NCBI GenBank assembly: GCA_950068635.1
Contig: CATMIM010000044.1
Coordinates: forward strand, 1 to 7,465
DNA length: 7,465 bases
Reading direction: 5' to 3'
Source of the DNA: an uncultured Candidatus Poseidoniales archaeon
GTDB lineage: Archaea; Thermoplasmatota; Poseidoniia; Poseidoniales; Thalassarchaeaceae
The translations under genes were made by a program, and so were the position numbers. The notes under the pieces are model-generated. The model was given only the letters and a program-made list of their open reading frames with translations. It was not told the origin of the DNA and did not search any database. Position 1 is the stretch's first letter. Each line of letters starts with the position of its first letter. This document shows, one piece after another, positions 1 through 6,018 of the stretch.

Positions 1-1
1 C

Positions 2-1987
2 GAACAGCTGCCGTGGCCCAATCGTCTCAGGCTCGCTCAGGTCAGCCTCGTGATGCCCCTCACTCTGCTCACACTGGGACTGCTCTACACTCTCGCCGGA
101 CTGCTGTTCACGCCGACCACTGCACCCGCTCTGCGCGAAGCTCCGATCCAGGTTCAACTCAACGCGCTCGTCCAGTTGCTCTCGCTGTCCTTCATCCCAC
201 TCGATGTTCTCGCTCTGCGCTCGGCCTGGCTGCATCCGTTGGCGCTCGCCGGCCAGACGCTGATGCTGTTCGGATGGTTACTGCTGATTCCCGTGCCCGG
301 CTTCCCCGGGCATCGCCTGCTGACCGCTCTGCTGGGGCCGGAACGCATGCTCGGGCAGACGCTGCAACTGAGCCTGCTGGGGTTGTTCATGCTCGCAGCC
401 ATGTTCTCGTTGGTCATCTCGGATTTCATTCCGTGGTTCATCGTGTTCGCGCTCGGGGCGTGGCGGACGTTCAATCAGGACGTGGCACAGAACCTGCCGC
501 TGCTGCTCGACGAGGTCGCCCCGTTTGATCCACCCGCGCAGATGCGGCTGGCGGCGCTGGCTGTGTTCGCCCTGCTGATCGCCTTCCCGGGGATGCAGAC
601 GGTTGCACCGATGGCCGATTGGGATGAAGGTGTGGCGCTCGACTGGCCCGACGAGGTCGACTGGGCAGCGGGTGAGCAGAACTCGCTGCAACTCAGCATC
701 GACCTGATCGGTGTGCACGGTCGCGAGGTGCTGGTGTCCGCGTGGCTCTCCCCGCCGCGCGACGGATGGAACGTGACGCTCACCTGTGACCCGGGAAGTT
801 CTGCCAACCACCCGCTCCCGACCACCTGTTCGGCGGGTCATGTCGACCCGCTCAATGATGGCGAACTGCTGTTCGAGGCCGCGCTTCCATCCGATGGCTC
901 GGAGCTGACTCCCACTGACCTCGTGCTGCTGGTGCGTGAAGGCATGCAGGTGCGCAGTCACACCATCAGGCTGGTTCCTGCAACCGACCTGCGCCCGAGC
1001 GGACCCGACTGGAAGTTCGAGGGCGACTGGGGGACCTACGCCACCCGCTCCCTCCCGCTGCTGTGCAGCAACATCTCGATCTCCGCTGACAGCACGCCGG
1101 GCAACCTGAGTCTGGCCCATCCTCTGTGGACGGTGGAAACTCCCTCCGATTCAGCATTCAACCCGGTGTCCGACTCTCACATGGTGTGCGTGCGCGGCGC
1201 AGAGGGTGCGCTGGTTGCGCTCGAGAGGGATGTGCATGGCGCGCTGCTGCCATTGACGCTGACCCTCGACGACGGGAGCGTGTTCACCTGGCCGCTCCGA
1301 CTGGACGTTCCACTCGCCCTGCTCCCCTCTCCTGCACTCGGGTGGCACGCTCATGGTGAGCAGATGTGGATTCCCGCGTGGTTGCATCCGGGAGCGGAAC
1401 TGGAACTGGGCGAAGGGGAGCTGGTCTGCGCCCGGACGGGTGCCGCGAGGGAACCTGGAATCGAGGACGGCGTCTACGTATGGGAGGCCCACAAGCAGGC
1501 GATGATGAGGGTCCCCGACCTCGCCGGTGGTGCGAATCTCTCCTTGCTGCTGCTGGAGGATGGCGTGTTGGCGGTGTGTGACGATGATGCGGGTGCCGTG
1601 TTCCCGGTGTCGCAGTATTTCTCACTGGTGCCAGGGCCCGCGCTGGCTCTCGGCGTGGGTGGTGAAATCGAGTGGGGATGGGGTGGCATCGCCCTGCTCG
1701 ACAAGGATGTCGAACTGTTCAATCTGGGTGACGAGAACATCACCATCCAGGTGCGCTATTCGGGTGACGTGCGCTCTGATTTCGCTTGGGGAGATGTGCT
1801 CGTCTCGACGGTGCATCCAGGAGAGGTAGAGCCGATGACGATCGGTGTTGGGCCGGCGACTGACGATGCTGTGCTGCGCCTCGCGTGGTTGGATCTCGAC
1901 AACGGTGCGGCGGTGCTCAACCTCGCTGCCCATTGCCTGACTCCCGAGGTTGTTGGGGACTGCGGGCCGGGGTTCGATGAGGGGTGA
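2..1987 (+). CDS. Multi-pass membrane protein with large extracytoplasmic domain (5'-partial), possible degenerate M50-like relative
   Basis: I do not recognise a named family with certainty. The frame is open to the left edge, so the true start is probably outside the window; GTG at 50 and ATG at 53 are the first start codons inside it. Numbering from 50, hydrophobic segments lie near residues 3-20, 63-83, 101-135 and 167-181. A hydrophilic, acidic region (about 188-645) follows with no further membrane segment, so it is probably outside the cell. All eight cysteines are in this part (246, 260, 339, 380, 460, 510, 629, 638), as are five N-glycosylation sequons (N241, N341, N352, N496, N563). 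The C-terminal 100 residues look like an Ig-like beta sandwich (ELFNLGDENITIQVRYSG). Residues 62-98 resemble the last catalytic helix of site-2 proteases (M50), with PVPGFPGHR where NLLPxxxLDGGR is usual; this is inference. It is closely linked to panE, but no functional link is evident. Confidence 0.75.
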   Translation, partial: EQLPWPNRLRLAQVSLVMPLTLLTLGLLYTLAGLLFTPTTAPALREAPIQVQLNALVQLLSLSFIPLDVLALRSAWLHPLALAGQTLMLFGWLLLIPVPGFPGHRLLTALLGPERMLGQTLQLSLLGLFMLAAMFSLVISDFIPWFIVFALGAWRTFNQDVAQNLPLLLDEVAPFDPPAQMRLAALAVFALLIAFPGMQTVAPMADWDEGVALDWPDEVDWAAGEQNSLQLSIDLIGVHGREVLVSAWLSPPRDGWNVTLTCDPGSSANHPLPTTCSAGHVDPLNDGELLFEAALPSDGSELTPTDLVLLVREGMQVRSHTIRLVPATDLRPSGPDWKFEGDWGTYATRSLPLLCSNISISADSTPGNLSLAHPLWTVETPSDSAFNPVSDSHMVCVRGAEGALVALERDVHGALLPLTLTLDDGSVFTWPLRLDVPLALLPSPALGWHAHGEQMWIPAWLHPGAELELGEGELVCARTGAAREPGIEDGVYVWEAHKQAMMRVPDLAGGANLSLLLLEDGVLAVCDDDAGAVFPVSQYFSLVPGPALALGVGGEIEWGWGGIALLDKDVELFNLGDENITIQVRYSGDVRSDFAWGDVLVSTVHPGEVEPMTIGVGPATDDAVLRLAWLDLDNGAAVLNLAAHCLTPEVVGDCGPGFDEG

Positions 1988-1989
1988 TC
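1983..1989 (+). promoter_or_regulatory. Ribosome-binding site of panE, overlapping the upstream stop codon
   Basis: GGTGATC is an exact complement of GATCACC near the 3' end of archaeal 16S rRNA. It contains the TGA stop (1985-1987) of the upstream membrane-protein gene, and GGTG lies five bases before the GTG at 1992. This supports GTG 1992 as the panE start and suggests translational coupling: ribosomes ending the first gene stop on the signal for the second. Confidence 0.6.
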
Positions 1990-1991
1990 AG

Positions 1992-2945
1992 GTGCGCGTG
2001 GCTGTGCTTGGGGTCGGCGCGATAGGTGGACTGGTCGCGGCGCGGCTGGCCACCACCGACGCCGACCTGCTGCTCTACGCGCGCGGTGACACTGCGCGGA
2101 TGCTGGCGAGCGTCGGTTTGCGACTCGAGGCCGCTGACGGGAAGATGGAGCAGGTCCTGCCCGACCGCTGGGTGGTCTCAGAAGGCGAGCCGGTCGAGCC
2201 ACTGCTCGGATGTGCTGATGTCGCGCTGGTGTGCGGCAAGGCTGACTCCACTCCGGGGCTGGCACTCATCGCAGAGGCCCTGCTGCGGCCGAATGGCATA
2301 GCGGTCAGCCTGCAGAACGGGATCGGACACGCGCAGGTGCTCACAACCCGTCTGGGTCGCCACCGTGTGCTCGGTGGCAGCACCACACACGCAGCCCTGC
2401 GTTCCACTCCGGGGGAGCTTCGCTGGACCGGTCGCGGCAGCATCGAGTTGGGTTCTTTCCCCGGCAGCGATCTCGTTGCCGAAGATGCGCGCGTCCGCGG
2501 ATTGTTCGAATTGCTCTTCGATGCCGGGTTGTCTCCTGAGTGGGTCGATGACATTGACAGGACGCTCGTGGTGAAACTGCTGCTGAACGTGGCCATCAAC
2601 CCGCTCGCCGCCATCTGCGGAGTGCGCAACGGGGAGATCCTGTCGCGCTCCGACCTGAGGGACCAGGCGCAGGCGGCGATGCACGAAGCGGCGCTGGTCG
2701 TGGCCGCCGAGGGCATCGACCTTTCAGACATCGACCTTGAGCGACGGCTGGACGAGGTGCTCGGCGCTACTGCGGAGAACCGCTGCTCGATGCTGCAGGA
2801 CGTGATGGCCGGCCGGCCGACGGAGATCGACGCCATCTGTGGTGAAGTCGTGCGCATGGCCGAGGAGCACGGAATCCCGACACCGCTGAATCAGCAGTTG
2901 CTCACGATGGTCAAAGGAATCGAGCATTCACTCCAGACCGATTGA
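1992..2945 (+). CDS. panE: 2-dehydropantoate 2-reductase (ketopantoate reductase)
   Basis: Reduces 2-dehydropantoate to pantoate with NADPH in the cytoplasm, the step that feeds pantoate into CoA synthesis. In archaea, pantoate kinase and phosphopantothenate synthetase take over after it, and in Thermococcus this enzyme is the one reported to be inhibited by CoA. The 317-residue product has the N-terminal Rossmann motif (VLGVGAIGG), LQNG with N109, and the C-terminal helical domain with KLLLNVAINP. K195, N199 and N203 have the same spacing as K176, N180 and N184 of the E. coli enzyme. SMLQD (S266) and GRPTEID (E278) match E. coli S244 and E256, so all key residues are present. The GTG start is chosen because the Rossmann strand begins immediately after it and GGTGATC precedes it. 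ATG 1977, which would overlap the upstream gene by 11 bases, has no ribosome-binding site. Length is close to the family norm. The gene probably forms an operon with the upstream membrane protein. Confidence 0.95.
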   Translation: MRVAVLGVGAIGGLVAARLATTDADLLLYARGDTARMLASVGLRLEAADGKMEQVLPDRWVVSEGEPVEPLLGCADVALVCGKADSTPGLALIAEALLRPNGIAVSLQNGIGHAQVLTTRLGRHRVLGGSTTHAALRSTPGELRWTGRGSIELGSFPGSDLVAEDARVRGLFELLFDAGLSPEWVDDIDRTLVVKLLLNVAINPLAAICGVRNGEILSRSDLRDQAQAAMHEAALVVAAEGIDLSDIDLERRLDEVLGATAENRCSMLQDVMAGRPTEIDAICGEVVRMAEEHGIPTPLNQQLLTMVKGIEHSLQTD

Positions 2946-2995
2946 CCTAGGCTCCGCTCAGCCAGAAGCCAGTCGAAATCCTTGTTGGTGTGGGT
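2946..2995. other. Convergent intergenic gap panE/csp
   Basis: Fifty bases separate the panE stop from the stop of the cold-shock gene on the other strand. Both transcripts must end in or near it. I see only a weak four-base-pair dyad (GGCT at 2950-2953, AGCC at 2960-2963) and no clear T-run on either strand, so no terminator is called. Confidence 0.5.
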
Positions 2996-3190
2996 TCAGT
3001 CGTCGATCTTACGGACGTTCGTCGCATTGGGTCCCTTCGGCCCCTCGCCGACTTCAAACTCAACGTTGTCCCCGTCTTTTATCGTTCCTTCAACTTGGGA
3101 CTTGTGGACGAAGAGGTCATCACCATCTTCCCGCTCGATGAATCCGAAGCCCTTCATCTGGTTGAACCACTTCACAGTGCCTTGTGCCAT
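2996..3190 (-). CDS. csp: Cold-shock domain protein (CspA family)
   Basis: A 64-residue single cold-shock domain that binds single-stranded RNA and DNA and, in the family, melts RNA structure as a chaperone in the cytoplasm. The OB-fold signature is complete: KWFN at 7-10, RNP1-type KGFGFI at 13-18, RNP2-type DLFVH at 25-29, then the VEGTIKDGD turn and a [10 protein letters not shown]-terminal strand. Length is close to bacterial CspA. ATG 3190 is chosen because [10 protein letters not shown] is the canonical N-terminus; a GTG at 3208 in the same frame would add six atypical residues. No clear Shine-Dalgarno sequence is visible before the ATG. It lies 63 bases downstream of nadB on the same strand, so it may be read from its own promoter, from nadB transcripts, or both. 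The single-domain form is common in bacteria and in mesophilic Euryarchaeota. Which conditions induce it cannot be told from sequence. Confidence 0.95.
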   Translation of the reverse strand: MAQGTVKWFNQMKGFGFIEREDGDDLFVHKSQVEGTIKDGDNVEFEVGEGPKGPNATNVRKIDD

Positions 3191-3253
3191 AAAGTCAGGT
3201 CGCCCCACTTCTACTACTTCATCCTAACCCGTGCGATGGGTGGCATCAGTCGC
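3191..3253 (-). other. nadB-csp intergenic spacer
   Basis: Sixty-three bases between the nadB stop and the csp start. It holds one weak dyad (GATG 3235-3238, CATC 3244-3247) just after nadB. On the minus strand there is a GGTTAGGATGAAG stretch that is only slightly A/T-richer than its surroundings. Neither a terminator nor a promoter can be assigned with confidence. Confidence 0.4.
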
Positions 3254-4888
3254 CTACGCCAGGTCGAGATTGTGGTGCAGCCCGACGTTCTCGCGGCGAG
3301 CAAGCGATGCCACGGTGACGAGTCTCGCCAGCAGTACCATGTTGCGCAGTTCAACGAGTTCGACGGTCGGCCGACAGCGCAGCCAGATGCGCTCCACCTC
3401 CTCTGAGAGCAGGTCGAGTCGGCGGACCGCCCTTCTCAGGCGTGCGTCGCGCTTGACGAGGCCGACATCGTCGCTCATGGTCGACCTGAGCTGGGCGCGG
3501 TCGTGCACCAGCGGTGTGTGCTCCTCGAGGTCGGTGAGCCCTTCAACTCTCCAGTCAGGGAGGTCGACCTGCGCTGGTTCCGGATCTGCGCTCAGGGCCT
3601 CCATGACCCGTGCGCCCGCCCGATGGCTGAAGACGACCGCTTCGAGCAGCGAGTTCGAAGCCAATCGATTGGCTCCATGCAGACCGGTGCAGGATATCTC
3701 GCCGATCGCGTACAGCCCTGCGATCACGTTGCCCAGGCGGCTTGTGTTGGTCGGGTCGTCAGCGGCCATGTCGCGCTGCCACACCTCACCCCATTCATTG
3801 ACGGCGAGCCCACCGACCAGGTAGTGCGCGGCCGGTGCCACCGGCAGCGGGTCGCGTCCGAGTTCGAGCCCGTGACGCTGCAGTCTCTGGGCGATGGTGG
3901 GAAAGCGCTCGGCGAGTTCCTCTCCGTCAAGGTGCTCCGTCACCAGCAGCACGTGCGCATCCCCGCTCCGCTTCATCTCTGAATCACACGCGCGAGCGAC
4001 GATGTCTCTGGTGGCCAGGCTGCCGTTCGCATGGTGTTTGAGCATGAACGAGAGGGTGGCAGGAGGAACAGTCCGGTCGGTCTGTGTCCAGCGTCGGTGT
4101 TCCTCCTCGGTCATCAGCACGGCACCATCTCCCCTGAGGGCCTCGGTGATCAGGAACGGGCGGTCACCCGCGAGCGCGAGAGCGGTGGGGTGGAACTGGA
4201 CGAACTCCAGGTCCCTCACGGACGCGCCCGCGCGCACGGCCATGGCGATCCCGTCACCCGTCGCGACCGTCGGGTTGGTGGTCTGGCGGAACAGTTGCCC
4301 AGCACCCCCTGTGGCCAGCAGGACAGCACGGCTGGGCAGGGTGAACGGCTGGTCGTCACTCCCCAGGCACCAGAGGCCTACGATCCTGCGTTCCTCCGCG
4401 TGCCGGTCTTCGAGAATCAGGTCGAGGGCCAGGCAGTCCTCGTGGATGGTGATGCGGGGTTCGCTGCGACATCCTTGGATGAGCGCCCTTTCGATCTCCG
4501 CTCCGGTCGCATCTCTGGTGTGCAGGATCCTCCGGCGTTGGTGGCCACCCTCCATGGCGAGGTCGTACTCCCCCTCCGGGTCCTGGTCGAACTGCACGCC
4601 CTCTGTGATGAGGTCGGCGATGCGGTAGGCCGCCTCGCTGGCGACGATGTTGGCGATGCGCTCGTCGCACAGCCCGTCCCCGGCAGCCAGCGTGTCGAGG
4701 ACATGAGCCTGCACGGCTTCCTCGTCCGAGGAGTCGAGAATGCCCGCTATGCCCCCCTGTGCCCAGTTGGTCGAGGAGTCCGTCAGTTGCTTCTTGGTGA
4801 CCAGCGCCACCTGATATCCCGCGCGTGCGCATCTCAGCGAAACGAACAGTCCGGCTATCCCCGAGCCGACTATGGTGACGTCGACCAT
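3254..4888 (-). CDS. nadB: L-aspartate oxidase (quinolinate synthetase B)
   Basis: FAD enzyme that oxidises L-aspartate to iminosuccinate with O2 or fumarate as acceptor. NadA then converts this to quinolinate, giving de novo NAD. The 544-residue product matches the family length (E. coli about 540). Motifs in order are: FAD-binding VGSGIAGL at 7-14, SSTNWAQGGIAG at 38-49, EGGHQRRR at 113-120, ATGGAGQLF at 192-200, FHPT with H233, LITEALRGDGA at 246-256, ATRDIVAR with R295, AHYLVGGL with H355, and GEISCTGLHGANRLASNSLLE at 396-416 with R408. These correspond to E. coli E121, H244, R290, H351 and R386. The HGANRLASNSLLE block and the helical C-terminus ending GLHHNLD separate it from succinate dehydrogenase and fumarate reductase flavoproteins. 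ATG 4888 starts just before the FAD strand and has GGAGGA seven bases upstream; an in-frame start at 4957 would add 23 unsupported residues. nadA and nadC are not in the window. Confidence 0.96.
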   Translation of the reverse strand: MVDVTIVGSGIAGLFVSLRCARAGYQVALVTKKQLTDSSTNWAQGGIAGILDSSDEEAVQAHVLDTLAAGDGLCDERIANIVASEAAYRIADLITEGVQFDQDPEGEYDLAMEGGHQRRRILHTRDATGAEIERALIQGCRSEPRITIHEDCLALDLILEDRHAEERRIVGLWCLGSDDQPFTLPSRAVLLATGGAGQLFRQTTNPTVATGDGIAMAVRAGASVRDLEFVQFHPTALALAGDRPFLITEALRGDGAVLMTEEEHRRWTQTDRTVPPATLSFMLKHHANGSLATRDIVARACDSEMKRSGDAHVLLVTEHLDGEELAERFPTIAQRLQRHGLELGRDPLPVAPAAHYLVGGLAVNEWGEVWQRDMAADDPTNTSRLGNVIAGLYAIGEISCTGLHGANRLASNSLLEAVVFSHRAGARVMEALSADPEPAQVDLPDWRVEGLTDLEEHTPLVHDRAQLRSTMSDDVGLVKRDARLRRAVRRLDLLSEEVERIWLRCRPTVELVELRNMVLLARLVTVASLARRENVGLHHNLDLA

Positions 4889-5004
4889 CAGTGGGTCCTC
4901 CGGAGTCGCCCTCCCCCGGATGTTGAATTGAACGTTGCTCAACCGCTTCCACCACACCGTGGGGGGAAAACCGCTATCAGGCGGCGGGAACGATTACCCT
5001 TGGC
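4889..5004. promoter_or_regulatory. Divergent promoter region between nadB and the membrane-protein gene
   Basis: These 116 bases must carry the start signals for both genes. On the plus strand, GAAAACC (4966-4972) next to GCTATCA (4973-4979) resembles a weak BRE plus TATA element about 27 bases before ATG 5005. That would fit leaderless transcription of the rightward gene, which has no nearby Shine-Dalgarno sequence. For nadB, an A/T-richer patch (4921-4933) is the only candidate. Small dyads are present (CCAC 4952-4955 with GTGG 4959-4962; CCGC 4971-4974 with GCGG 4981-4984), but short ones are expected by chance in such G+C-rich DNA. Confidence 0.35.
4896..4901 (-). promoter_or_regulatory. 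Ribosome-binding site of nadB
   Basis: GGAGGA on the minus strand, seven bases before the ATG at 4888. It decides between this start and the longer in-frame start at 4957, which would place the site inside the coding region. Confidence 0.7.
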
Positions 5005-5814
5005 ATGGCTAGGCTCCGCCACGTCCTCTTGGCTCTTTCCGGGGTGCTGCTGCTGGTCATGGTGCTCTACAACTCGGAGGTTGGATTCTACGAGTACTCC
5101 GAGGATAACGAGAGTACGCGCTACAAACTGCTGTTCGCAGAGTTCGCCTCTGGCGGCTGTTCCTCGACCGCCATCAACACAGATCTTGCTGCTGACCGAA
5201 TGAGTGACTGCATCGCACCGTTGGGCACATACGCGGCCACCGACTTCACACTCGCCGCCTTCGCATTGTTCGCCATCGCGGCGGCGCCAGCACTGGCGCT
5301 GTCGGAGGAGGGGGGCGTCAAATTGAGCCGCGACATGGCGAAGCTGCTCGCCCGGATGCGCCTGCTCCTGGGGGTCGTCCTCTCGCTCACCGGCGTCGCC
5401 GATGCGCTCGGCATGCTCACCGGCGACGGCTCACAACTCGATTGGGGGGCGGTGTTCGGCCTGCCGCTGCCCTCGCTGCTGGTCGATGTGCTCCTGATCG
5501 GTCTCGGCGCGCACGCGATCCGCAAGAGCCTGCGTCGGCTCAAGAGCATCGGCGAGGCGCCGGATAGATTCGCCGAGCCGTGGGAACGACAGGGCGGCTC
5601 CTCCCAATGGAAGGGGTCGATCGAGCGGCGTAAGAAGGAGGGTGGACCACCGACGGTGGGTGACCTCAGGGCCTCCTTGAAACTGGACGAATACGAGGAC
5701 ATCTTCCAGATCGGGACGAGCAGCGAGCTCGACAGCATGCGGGTCGGGCGCAAATGTCACTACTGCAGCGGCCAGGGATGCCAGATGTGCAACTTCACCG
5801 GAGAACTGGACTGA
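5005..5814 (+). CDS. Four-helix membrane protein with C-terminal double CxxC zinc-binding motif
   Basis: I do not recognise this 269-residue protein. Hydrophobic segments lie near 6-22, 79-99, 115-137 and 149-170. The positive stretch RKSLRRLK at 173-180 after the last helix places the C-terminal third in the cytoplasm, so the 23-78 loop would be outside; it carries C52 and C69, which could form a disulphide. The soluble tail (about 181-269) is highly charged and ends in CHYCSGQG-CQMCNFTG (251-266), two adjacent eight-residue units of CxxCxGxG type as in the DnaJ zinc centre. All four cysteines are available for one zinc ion. Residues 215-237 (PPTVGDLRASLKLDEYEDIF) may form a short helix. The start is the ATG before the first hydrophobic segment; no Shine-Dalgarno sequence is seen and the transcript may be leaderless. 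It is divergent from nadB and 204 bases upstream of smc. Function is unknown; a membrane-tethered binding or assembly role is only a guess. Confidence 0.85.
   Translation: MARLRHVLLALSGVLLLVMVLYNSEVGFYEYSEDNESTRYKLLFAEFASGGCSSTAINTDLAADRMSDCIAPLGTYAATDFTLAAFALFAIAAAPALALSEEGGVKLSRDMAKLLARMRLLLGVVLSLTGVADALGMLTGDGSQLDWGAVFGLPLPSLLVDVLLIGLGAHAIRKSLRRLKSIGEAPDRFAEPWERQGGSSQWKGSIERRKKEGGPPTVGDLRASLKLDEYEDIFQIGTSSELDSMRVGRKCHYCSGQGCQMCNFTGELD
5755..5802 (+). other. Tandem CxxCxGxG zinc-binding motif (protein domain)
   Basis: Encodes residues 251-266 of the membrane protein at 5005. The units CHYCSGQG and CQMCNFTG abut with no spacer and share C at positions 1 and 4 and G at position 8. DnaJ-type zinc centres are built from CxxCxGxG units, each pair of units holding one zinc. 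Here just one pair is present, at the extreme C-terminus. Confidence 0.6.
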
Positions 5815-5887
5815 GAGCGGTCGTGTCACTCGACGCCCAGCCGCCCTGCAATCCTCGTCGGATAATCTCCGTACATCTCTAGAACGG

Positions 5888-5897
5888 GCCACGTGGC
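5888..5897. repeat. Perfect 10-base palindrome in the smc upstream region
   Basis: GCCACGTGGC is identical on both strands. It is enclosed by weaker outer arms AGAAC (5881-5885) and GTTCT (5910-5914). It lies about 55 bases before the TATA-like box of smc and 74 bases after the preceding gene. It could be a regulator-binding site or part of a 3' hairpin of the upstream transcript; sequence alone does not decide. Confidence 0.4.
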
Positions 5898-5916
5898 GCT
5901 GAAACGGGTGTTCTCA

Positions 5917-5940
5917 AATCACGCCCGCGTGGGTGTGATT
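5917..5940. repeat. Inverted repeat just upstream of the smc TATA box
   Basis: Arms AATCACGCCC (5917-5926) and GGGTGTGATT (5931-5940) pair over ten positions with one G-T mismatch and a four-base loop, GCGT. It ends nine bases before the TATA-like box. As DNA it could be an operator or activator site for smc. As RNA it would make a stable hairpin followed by a moderately T-rich stretch and could end the upstream transcript. Confidence 0.55.
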
Positions 5941-5949
5941 CCACTATTC

Positions 5950-5957
5950 TTTATATT
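5950..5957 (+). promoter_or_regulatory. TATA-box-like promoter element of smc
   Basis: TTTATATT stands out in G+C-rich surroundings and matches the archaeal box A. With the usual spacing of about 25 bases, transcription would begin near 5978-5982, giving a leader of about 40 bases before ATG 6019. No good BRE purine stretch is seen directly upstream, where the sequence is CACTATTC. Confidence 0.55.
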
Positions 5958-5985
5958 CAGTTGAAAGCGGCGGGCAGTTCTGGGG

Positions 5986-6001
5986 TCGGGTCGTGACCCG
6001 A
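5986..6001. repeat. Inverted repeat in the smc leader
   Basis: TCGGGTC-GT-GACCCGA has perfect seven-base arms around a two-base centre. It falls between the predicted transcription start and the ribosome-binding site of smc. It might act as an operator downstream of the start point, or as an mRNA stem-loop in the leader. If translation began at ATG 6001 the last base would be the A of that codon, which argues for the downstream start. Confidence 0.45.
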
Positions 6002-6006
6002 TGCAC

Positions 6007-6011
6007 GAGGG
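6007..6011 (+). promoter_or_regulatory. Ribosome-binding site of smc
   Basis: GAGGG lies seven bases before ATG 6019. ATG 6001 is in the same frame, but it has no such site and lies directly on the end of an inverted repeat, so 6019 is preferred. Confidence 0.5.
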
Positions 6012-6018
6012 ATGGGAC

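Noticed and set aside
13..528. 171-codon open frame at the left edge
   Set aside because: Overlaps the hydrophobic membrane segments of the first gene in another frame and is R/A/H-rich without structure.
278..1120. 280-codon open frame on the minus strand
   Set aside because: Antisense to the first membrane protein, rich in R/Q/G with no hydrophobic pattern or motif; a composition artefact.
2075..2857. 260-codon open frame on the minus strand
   Set aside because: Antisense to panE, whose catalytic residues are all intact; the S/A/T/R-rich translation resembles no protein family.
4921..4950. Possible operator with GTTG-CT-CAAC symmetry in the nadB upstream gap
   Set aside because: Arms of only four bases; such dyads are expected by chance and nothing else supports the site.
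4031..5203. 390-codon open frame on the plus strand across nadB and into the next gene
   Set aside because: It is antisense to the fully supported nadB, has no family motif, and its low-complexity R/G/V-rich composition is typical of shadow frames in G+C-rich DNA.
5831..5860. CGACG/CGTCG stem after the membrane-protein stop as a terminator
   Set aside because: Five-base arms with a 20-base loop and no T-run afterwards; too weak to call.
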